A stretch of DNA of 64,000 nt, taken from the NCBI GenBank assembly GCA_948146395.1, contig OX411552.1, positions 57,471,542 through 57,535,541 of the forward strand, given 5' to 3'. This DNA is from Fragum whitleyi (Eukaryota > Mollusca > Bivalvia > Cardiida > Cardiidae). The notes beneath the pieces were generated by a model. The model was not told the DNA's origin, did no database searches, and saw only the letters and a program-made list of their open reading frames with translations. Each line of letters begins with the position of its first letter. Position 1 is the stretch's first letter. A program made the position numbers and the translations under genes. Shown piece by piece: positions 35,892 to 64,000 of this stretch.

Positions 35892-37561
35892 CTTGTCGGT
35901 GGATTATCGAGAGATAACTGTAAATTATCAATTGATAATCCCACCGCCAAGCCAGTGCCAATTGCCCAAAAATTGTACCCTGTGTTCATTCATTTCACCC
36001 AACATGACCTCCTCAAAACGGAGCCAAATAAAAATTGACATCATGACGTGAATTAGCAATTCAATGCAAAATGACGCGCCTTAAGAAAATTTGCCCCAAA
36101 ATTTCTAAAGGAGGTGTTCCAAAAGTGCCCACGCATGGATTTTAATGAAACTTTGCAAATACATACTACACATTAAATGTACCACAGAACAAACTTTCAT
36201 TTGTCAATATCTCAAAAAGAGGTCAAATTACAGCCCCTTGTCTTAATCCATGTTGAGGTAGGTGGGTGGGGTAATTCAATTTGCTATAATTTCTTTATAC
36301 TTATCAATTTTTGAATAATTTTTTATGTACTGTAAAGTTTTTAGTAATTATTAAGATAATGAATATATAAATGGCAAGTTTTACGTTGTTTGACGAATTT
36401 TTATACTCTTGAATATTAAAATTTCTTATTTTTTTTAAAAAAATTGAGGTGAATATAAATTTTGAGCACATAGATTAGTACCTTCTGATGCTAGTCCAGT
36501 TTAGTTACTCTTCAAAAAATAAGCTCTACTATCCTTCTTTCTTGTGTAAAAATTTAAAGAAGATTGAAAACCGGTAACATTATTTTTTATGCTTATAAAT
36601 ACATATCTTTAGTTTCAAAATTCATCCAAAATCTGGTATTATGTCCTGAAATAGACATTATTTAAATGTCTTTGAATTAATCTTTATACAAATTTGCAAA
36701 TAATTACTAGTCAAGGCATATACTGCATAAGATGGGTTTTTTTTATCACTAAACTGGTCAAATTACAGCCCTTGCTTTACCCCAATGTTGAAAAAGTGGG
36801 TGGGGTAAGATGAAAAATATAATTTACTTGATTTTCTTTAATCCTCGCAAAAATTTCAATAGTATCTTACAGTAAGTTGTACAAAATTTGTTTCTTATTT
36901 TCCTGAGTTGAAAAGAATAGGAAAAATATTGTGTGCTTGTGACTAGCTATCTATCTATCTGTCTGTCTGTCTCTTAGAAATTTGCCTATCTGTCTGCACA
37001 TCATAAAAAAAATGATATTTGCAAATTACTTCAATCCTTTTCTAGATACACTACTCATATGTGACATCATAATGAATCAAATCACTTGAGATCTGAAATC
37101 TCTGAGGTCAAGGTCATCCATGTTTAGGTAAGTTGATGGGGTAGTTAAATATGCTATAATTTTTTTTATACTTATCAATTTATGCATTGCATATGCATAG
37201 TTTTCATGTACTATAAAGCCTATAAAAGTGATTAAGATAATGAATATATAAAATGAAAAGTTCTATGTTGTTTGACAATTTTTTACACACTCAAAAATAA
37301 AAATTGCTTAAAAGTATGTATGTACACACATTCAAGTTCTATGTCCAATTTCACTTAAAAGGTTAAACTTAGCAAAAATAAACAAACATGCGAGCCTATT
37401 CAAGATATACAGTGTTTATTTTTGGTTGGATATGTGATCTCAGGTTAACACATCCAGTAACTTGATGATAGTCTTACATGTGCAAGGTCATTGTCAGCAA
37501 ACAAGGTTACAATAAAATAAAAAACAAAAACTTAGCATTTTTGTTTATTCTATGTTTGTTT

Positions 37562-38290
37562 TTAGCTCACCTGAGCACAAAGAGCTCAAGGTAAGCTAAT
37601 GTGATCGTAGAATGTCCGTCGCCAGTCGTGCGTCGTCCACAATTTCTTTAAACATCTTCTCCTAAACCAATGGACCAATCTTGATGAAACTTGGCAGATA
37701 TGTTCCTTGGGTCAAGCTCTACCAAAGTTGTTCAAATAAATAAAATCCATCCTTAGCTTTCCCTTTACCTTTAACAAAACGAGTGAAAATATGAAAATCT
37801 TCAAGAATCTTCTTCTCTGAAACAAGAAGGTGGACAGCTTTCATATTTGCCAAATTGGTATGTAGCATCATCTAGTGGACCTCTACCAAGTTTGTTCCTA
37901 TCAAGACCCTGGGGTCATATTTGGGCCAAACCCCGGCGCAACCCTTTTTACATAGAATCAAAGAGCAAAAACTTAAAAAAAAAAACTTCTCTTCTGAAAC
38001 AAGAAGGCAGACGGCTTTCATGTTTGGTATGTAGCATCATCTAATGGACCAAGTTTGTTCATATCAAGACCCTGGGGTCACATTTGGGCTTTGGTATATC
38101 CCTTTTTACATAGAATCAAAGAGCGAAAAGGCATACCTGTCTTGCTCTTGGCTGAAAACAGTTCATGGTATTGATCTTATGTAGAAAGTGTCACGTTGTT
38201 GACATATGCCTATTTAATTCATGTGATCTCCCAGGGATCAAATAGACTCGGGTGAGCGATCTAGGACCATCACGGTCCTCTTGTTTTTAA
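37562..38290 (+). mobile_element. complete hairpin-ended element (nested)
   Basis: TTAGCTCACCTGAGCACAAAG start, CCGTCGCCAGTCGTGCGTCG, then two to three units of the type seen at 9605-10482, then GGGTGAGCGATCTAGGACCATCACGGTCCTC. The frame at 37847-38044 is a repeat translation. Confidence 0.75.
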
Positions 38291-38959
38291 GATGCAATAC
38301 TCCTTCTAGGGTTTATGAAAGATTTCCATAATATGTTTATACATAACCTTATGATATCATCGACCTGGCCAAGTTCAATGTATAAGTATCGTGGACAGTT
38401 ATGAAAAAAATATATATAAACAAATTATTATAACAATAAATTATGTTTTTTTTATTTGAATGGCAACGGAAAAGGGGCCGGTAATATCCTCTAGGAGACA
38501 TATTTGAGATTTTGATGTTGTTTTGCATCACTCTTTGTCGGTCTGTTCAACTATTGGAGGGAAGTACAGTTCACAAGAACCGTAACTCTACTCATCATAT
38601 TTTTTGAGATATTGCCCTTGTTAATTGACAAGGAATAGGTCATTGGCCTGCTCTTATGGGGCATAAATATTTTTAAACATCTTTTGTTTCTTTTAGGTTC
38701 AATGTCCTAGTTCTGTCCCAAATGTCTAAAAGAATTACCATAAACTATTTGGTTGAATTTGATTAAATAAACACAGTTCTAGATCAGAAAGAAACAGAAA
38801 ATATGTCGTTTGTCGCAACTCGAGTTCAAAGGTTAAAGCCTTACTTTCACTAAATTGGCTACACAATATCTCTTAAACTTTTTAGTTTGATTATAAATGT
38901 AATATTAAGATATAATTTAACGTAAAAGGGAACATTCAACTGTATCGTTTCTTGATTTC

Positions 38960-39475
38960 TAGCTCACCAGGGCACAACATTCCCGAAGGGAGCTTTTAGG
39001 ATCCCTAGTCCGTCGCAGGTCGTGCATCATGTGGCTTTTGTCTTCCAAATTTTTCAAAACTTCTTCTCCTCCTTAACCCTCAAGGCAATTTCAATGACAC
39101 TTTGCCAGAACTTTCCTTGGGTAACCCTTCTCAAAGATTGTTCGCAAAATTCAGATTGGCCGATAAATATGACCGTGTCTTTTTTCACTATTAAATCATT
39201 GAACAACATTTCCTCCAGAACCATCAAGCCAATTTGAATGCAACTTTTCTAGAATATTCCTTTGGAAACCCATTGCAAATATTGTTCTTGAAATTGGCAT
39301 AAAATCTGTTTAACTTAACGGATGAAAACATCATCATCTTTTTAACCAATATACCAAATTCAATAATTTCTAAGCTGACCCTTTTCATTGAATTACATCT
39401 CAACAACTCGGCTAATTTCTACGAATCTTTGCCAGAATGTCACTTCAGTGACCGATAAAACTCAGTTGAGTGATT
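38960..39475 (+). mobile_element. hairpin-ended element, related subfamily (nested)
   Basis: Starts TAGCTCACCAGGGCACAAC with CCCGAAGGGAGC, then CCGTCGCAGGTCGTGC and about three degenerate units (CAATTTGAATGCAAC, TTTGCCAGAATG). It ends near ACTCAGTTGAGTGATTTAG. No protein. Confidence 0.5.
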
Positions 39476-41334
39476 TAGTTTCATTATTTACCCCTTGTTT
39501 ACAAACAACACTTAAGACCTAGGAGAATCATTTATTTGTGAACGAAAAAGATTCTTTCAAATTGTATTATCGTTAAAGTAGTATTTCTTATTTGAATTAA
39601 GACTAGGGGTCAGCACAGACAATAACTCTTGGGCCGGAAGCAAGTATATTTTAGGAAGAACTGGTACATGTATTAGCAATGCCGGAATGTTGCAGGTCCT
39701 TCAGGAATGTAGTGATTGTTCATCTTCATTTGTAGACTTAAAAATTCAAATATATATATTGCCTATCCCAAAACTCGACATTTTCATATCCCAAAGGAAA
39801 ACACTGTATAAAAAAGAAGAAAATGCTTGTAACAAGTGATTCCTTCTTTTACCACACTGTTTTTCCTTCCAAAGTTTTTCATTTCATAACCTACAGTTCG
39901 ATTAAATTTTGATTTATTGCTAAAAGTGTCTCGCATTTTCTTTGGAGGAATCTTATTTCTAAAACGGACCTGTAAAACATAGAACAGTAACTTCTACAGG
40001 ATTGTGACAGAAAATTCGTAGTGTCAAATCCTAAACACCATCCTCATATGTGGCATTAACCTTCAAACATGACCTTGAGTAAAGAAACAACTGAAATGAG
40101 TTTGTTTAAATGAAAATCTGACATTGACCTTCACAAATGACTTTGAGTTAGGAACAAACTGAAATACATTTGTTTTAAAGAAACTATAATTGAAAATCAA
40201 AATCATCATTCATTACTTTTGCAAAGTATGTTCCCAAAGCTCAATGAAGTTTTTTCTTATTTATAACAATGACCTTGATAATTGACCTTGACCTTGACAG
40301 ATGATTTGATTAATTTTTGTAAATAGGCTTTGTCACAAAGGATCCATGTATGAAATATAAACATCCTGACTACAGCCGTTGTAGAGTTATTCACACTTTA
40401 AGATTATCAGATGGGTGAAATCTTTATCTTACCCCACCCACTATCTTCTACACTAAGAGATTTTCGACTAACTTACCGGTTTTCGATTTCAATGAAACTT
40501 TCTGTAAACATTAAGAACATATGTATCTTAATTTTAAAAAAGTTTGATAACTGGACTAGAGCTACAACTTAAAAATTTTAACCCTTTAACTCAGAACATT
40601 ATTTCATTTTTTTCAAATTTTCATGAATTTTTCAAGAACTTTTTGGGATATCTGTTAGGAGGAAACAGACATAAGATCCCAACCTATATAAAAACATAAA
40701 GGTACCAATTGTCTTTTAAATCAGTGAAAATTTTTTTTTACAGATTCCAAAATTTGCTTGCAATGTGATTTTTTTCCTGACACCCCTTTGCATTTGATAA
40801 GATGTGCTTTCGGGTACTTTATGGTCGACCCTCTTTACTAATTTTGGAAAAAAAAGTCATTTCCTTAATCAGTATACGTAGTACTACAATTACCCACAAT
40901 ATCATAAAAATCTAAGCGTGGGCACATTTTACTATATATTTGGAACACCCCCTTTCGCCTACACTAAGGAAATAAATCATAATCGATAAAAAGATCTATT
41001 AATATCCCATTTCGTTTACAACAATTGCTATTTTTTCACTCGTTGCTCCACAACTCGTGAAAATATAGTTTTTGTTAACATCTCAATGAAATATAAATTG
41101 ATCTAACACTGAAACAAAAATAGCAACACTGAATTAGCATTCTAGATTCAGCATATCTTCCAAAGAAAGTAGTTTGCCATAGGTGAACGTGTGCAGTCTG
41201 TGTAAGCGTCCTATGATTGCTACTTTCCAGTTTCCCAAATGGCCCCTTTTAGCATTTCGGGTCCCGTTTATTGTGTATAATCACACTGTATGTGCAGCCT
41301 CTGTCTAAATGAGTATTTTGTATAATGTGAATTT

Positions 41335-41608
41335 ATATGTGACCCGTCACGCAAAATGAGACCATCTAGGAACTCCGTAAACTCAATATTTGAAGAAAAC
41401 GGTTAGTTACAATACAAGTCAATTAGAAGTCGCATTTCAAATTCTATTTCAAGGTAGATAGATCATTCTAAATTCAGAAAATTACATGTAATTAAGTGTA
41501 AAGAGTTTCGACCTTAATCAGTATACGCAGTCCATGCTATCTGATTAGGGTCGACATTTATGCACTATCCAGATGGTCCCTTTTCGCGTGACGGATCATA
41601 TGTACATT
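41335..41608. mobile_element. foldback MITE, about 270 bp
   Basis: Inverted ends: TATGTGACCCGTCACGCAAA with GAGACCATCT at the left, AGATGGTCCCTTTTCGCGTG with ACGGATCATA at the right. An inner inverted pair (CGACCTTAATCAG / CTGATTAGGGTCG) is also visible. The open frame starting at 41573 overlaps its right end and is not supported. Confidence 0.65.
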
Positions 41609-41897
41609 CATTTTATAAATGAGTATATGTTACATTTACAATCGGATTTCATTTTCAACCTATCTACAAGCAAATGTAATATTTTCAACAAAACATGTTA
41701 TGGATTGTTTTACTATTCATTTTACATTGAATGGAATACAAGTTCTTGCAACTTAGATATAGCCACTCGATTCTGCTTCCTAGCTATGAACAAGTACTCG
41801 CCTCGAATGTGAGGGCCACGGAAAAAACAAAGATCGATAGCCGCTCGAATTCGCCACCTCTTGATCAAGAGATCAATACTCCTCATCAATTAACGAA

Positions 41898-42337
41898 CAG
41901 TTAACAACATCTTGAAATTGACAAGGTGAGTGATTTTGGAATGATTTGGAAATGAAATTGAATGAGTGTGAGGAGCGAGTTTTGAGTTAATTTAACGGGA
42001 GGTAATCCTATATCGCAAAACTTGTTCATGGTGAACAAATTTAGCAATATTGATTACCTCCCTTTTATAAAAAGTGTTTTCAAGTTCTATACATAGCTTC
42101 CTATTCTTCAAGAACCTATGAGACGCTGACAATTTGAATTATGTCAGTGAAATCTCGCTTTTTCTCTACCATTTTTTTTTTATTTTGAATGACGTTTTTG
42201 ATTCTATATTTTTCAATTGGTTTTGGCGTTTTAAATGGTTTGAGTGAGTGTTTGGAATGAATGATCGGAGCGCTGGGTGAGCGATTTTGAAGGGGTTTGA
42301 TTGAGATGAATGTCAATTTTACGATGTTTTTAACTGT
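41898..42337. mobile_element. MITE family B, copy 2
   Basis: Reverse orientation relative to copy 1. Ends ACAGTTAACAACATCTTG / ATGTTTTTAACTGT, central GGGAGGTAATCC...GATTACCTCCC palindrome. The minus frame 42116-42343 is repeat translation. Confidence 0.7.
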
Positions 42338-42787
42338 ACGCATGGCTAAATGTTGAAATATTAGAAGCTCCCTTCAAGACATGGGCCCTTACAATAGTTT
42401 TTAGATAGTAGCTATTGTGTCCTGATATAACTACGGTATTATTGAAAGTTTCGTTTAACAAAATAGAATTAAACAAATATAGTCGAATTTCGTTCTCAAA
42501 TGAATAATTTTATAGATAAATCGGTTTTGAATAAACGTGTCAAACAACTGCCTAGTATTTTTTTTGTTTTTGTTTTTGTTTGTTTTTTTTTTCTTTTACT
42601 TCAGCTTATTGAAAGGGTGTGACATTCTGAATTAGACTCAGATTGTTTTAGTCGTTGATTTTGAACCATATAGTTAACAATTGATAAATAATTTAATGCA
42701 ACAGTTGTAATTTCAATCAACTCCGTTACAAGTAATATCGCTATTACGAAAAGGGGATCCATGATTATTTGGAAGGATCCCAACCAT

Positions 42788-43190
42788 ACAGTAAAGAGCA
42801 TTGTGAAATTGACAATTATTCCGATCAAAACTTTTCTAAATCGCTCACTCAGCGACCAATGCATTCATTCTAAGCAATCACTCAAACCAATCACAAACGC
42901 TCCAAACTCACAAATGATGTCGAGATAAAAAGTATATCCAAAACAATAATCGCTAGAAAAATCGCGATTTCACTGGCTTTTTTGAAGAACGGAAGCGTAT
43001 GATAGGTATGCATATTTATTAAAGGGAAATAATAGATATCGTAAATTCTGTACGTCTTGAAAGAAATAAGGGATATTGGATTACCTCCCTTTAATTTCAC
43101 TCAAAACTCACTCGACTAACTCATTAAACTTCTTTCCGAAATCATTCCAATATCATTCAGCTTGACGATTTCACGATCTCCTTTACTGTA
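42788..43190. mobile_element. MITE family B, copy 3
   Basis: Ends ACAGTAAAGAGCATTGTG / CACGATCTCCTTTACTGT. The central palindrome is decayed on one side (AAGGGAAATAATAG...GATTACCTCCCTTTAA). Lies just beyond the 3' end of the receptor gene. Confidence 0.7.
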
Positions 43191-43284
43191 ACAATTTAGG
43201 ATTCCTGCGGAACCCCGTCGAAAAACAGTTTGTGTCGATCACTGCATATATGTAAATCACATTATCTATCTATATAACAAATAT

Positions 43285-62639
<19,355 letters not shown>

Positions 62640-63031
62640 CTAAGATTAAAGAAAAATAGGAAATTAGATTTTCCTGTTGTTTCTATTTGAGACTTTTTTC
62701 TGTACGGATTGAGACATTATTTATTAATCTATTTATCAATTCATTCATTCATTTATGGATTGAACCGTTAATTGAGAAAACAGTTGAAAATAAAATCTTG
62801 CCTTCCCACTATTTTTAAGAATTACACCCTAAAAATTGACTAGAAGGAAAATAAGACGACATACGAAGTTTTAGAAACCAAGAGGATGTCTGCATTGTTT
62901 CGGTTTCAATGAGCGTTTACCGATTAGACATTGCTCAGACGGAAACCCTCGGTTTTTCTACGGAATCGACATTGGGAATAACAGGGAGCAGCAATAAAAG
63001 TGCGTCGGTTATCACGTGGTTTTATCTGATA

Positions 63032-63269
63032 TGAGCCTGTGTGGGACATTTCCAAAAATTAAACATGTGCGTTAACGGCCAACATAAACCATTCTTGACT
63101 GCCATGTAGTAATATTAGAAGTTGGCCTGACTTTCTAAAGACAATTTGGACCATATCTTTCTAAAAGCCCAAAAGTGAAGACCCTGGCCAGACTGTGCAG
63201 ATGCACAGGCTGGCTAGAGTCTTTGCTTGGCGCACCTTGAAATTGTTGGAAATGTCACGCACAGGCTCA
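63032..63269. mobile_element. MITE family A, copy 3
   Basis: TGAGCCTGTGTGGGACATTT at the left and GGAAATGTCACGCACAGGCTCA at the right. The centre has the palindromic CAGACTGTGCAGATGCACAG and CTGGCTAGAGTCTT. The best preserved of the three copies. Confidence 0.8.
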
Positions 63270-63696
63270 AATCATATGCATCAAGATGGCGTCGAGTTTA
63301 GTTTAAACATATTTTATTGCCTCTATATTACATAATATGCAACATAATATTTACACAACAAATTCAAAAACAGGCAAAAGGGTCTGGCCACAAGTTCTGT
63401 CAACTTAGATTCAGCCATTCCCTTTTGGTTAACATACACATTTTGAAGCCTTTAATTTAATGCATAATTGATTTGATTAAAAATGAAGGGTTATCAAAGG
63501 CGACTCTGTTCCAGTCATGAAAGGGATCTCATGCGGGGCAATTTGTACATGTAATTTTGAAAAACTAGAAATTATAATGGTAACAATAGTAATAATAATA
63601 ATGGTGTCTATAATGTTATTTCATAAATCCTATGTCGGTTCGGCCCATCGGCACTGGTGATTGAATCACGTGGTGTTTAATGATTGCACTTTGACA

Positions 63697-64000
63697 CTAC
63701 AAAAACCTTTTGGATTCTTTTATGTATTGCTGTACAGCTTTGAAAATTATTGAATTTTCTTCGACGTTAAGATCTCTAGACCCAAAGAGTAAAACGTTTG
63801 TATTAAGAGGGTGAAACTTACGAGTACTATGGAAAAGTTTGACTCTAGGAGTTATGTAGAGTGGACATTGGAAAAGGTAATGTTCGGGATCTTCTGGTGA
63901 ATGTCCACAGCTACATGTAGAATCTGTAGAGATGTGATTTCTAAAGAGATGCGATTTTAAATCACTGCAATTATTACGGATTCTTGTGTGCAGTACGGAA
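63697..64000 (-). mobile_element. C-terminal end of a LINE (non-LTR retrotransposon) ORF2, running off the window
   Basis: The minus frame from 63999 to the TAG at 63697-63699 (101 codons) has no stop. It contains LHTRIRNNCSDLKSHLF and the zinc-knuckle CSCG-x4-EDPEHYLFQCPLY (C-x-C...H...C), the hallmark C-terminus after the reverse transcriptase of Jockey/RTE-like LINEs. The knuckle would bind nucleic acid during target-primed reverse transcription. The (AAT)n tract near 63588-63602 may mark the 3' tail. The rest of the element lies beyond position 64000. Confidence 0.75.

Larger units (their letters stand above)
36107..40955. mobile_element. 4.85-kb inverted-repeat element with nested insertions
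   Basis: The left end AAAGGAGGTGTTCC...GTGCCCACGC is mirrored at the right end as GCGTGGGCACATTTT...GGAACACCCCCTTT. The left arm has repeats of GGTCAAATTACAGCCC and GTGGGTGGGGTAA at about 36226, 36757 and a decayed one at about 37105; the right arm has the mirrored TTACCCCACCCAC at 40432. Two hairpin-ended elements sit inside at 37562 and 38960. No transposase frame was found, so it was probably mobilised in trans or is decayed. Confidence 0.55.

Overview
The window is AT-rich eukaryotic DNA with spliced genes, long introns full of repeats, and no prokaryotic organisation. A bivalve mollusc is the best guess. That rests on an nSTAND-ankyrin protein, interspersed elements that begin with AGCTCACCTGAGC and carry GTCCG runs and internal tandem units, and a Penelope-like element; all three are common in bivalve genomes. 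The species cannot be told from the sequence. Nearly all short open frames outside the exons listed here are satellite or repeat translations.

Left gene (+ strand, about 560-17560). A large last exon (14375-17560) encodes a P-loop NTPase of nSTAND3 type followed by about 15 ankyrin repeats. Upstream lie small exons at 560-679, 973-1015, 1477-1518 and 5129-5170. Two of them are exactly 42 bp, phase 1 at both ends, and encode 14-residue modules. The last exon's acceptor is also phase 1, so the pieces join in frame except at 973-1015. As given, the NTPase region has a one-base frameshift in an A9 run and an in-frame TAG, so the gene is either a decaying copy or carries sequence errors.

Middle (17.6-43.2 kb). 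No convincing gene. The DNA is layered mobile elements: hairpin-ended elements with internal tandem units (145-bp units at 23.8-25.1 kb, 155-bp units at 31.2-33.6 kb), nested inverted-repeat elements (28.4-30.7 and 36.1-41.0 kb), and several small MITE families.

Right gene (- strand, 43285-62639, 5' end outside the window). This is a type I membrane receptor: EGF-like, four sushi/CCP domains, an LDL-receptor class A domain, two more sushi domains, a Thr-containing stalk, one transmembrane helix, and a cytoplasmic tail with two PTB-type NPxY motifs (NPGY, NPLY). Every ectodomain exon is phase 1-1 and encodes one domain. Just downstream of the transmembrane exon is a tandem array of ten partial copies of that exon. 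Its introns hold a SINE with a tRNA-like head, foldback MITEs, and a Penelope-like element fragment with a GIY-YIG endonuclease end and tandem 3' repeats carrying hammerhead-like ribozyme motifs. At the extreme right is the C-terminal end of a LINE reverse transcriptase ORF (- strand), running off the window.
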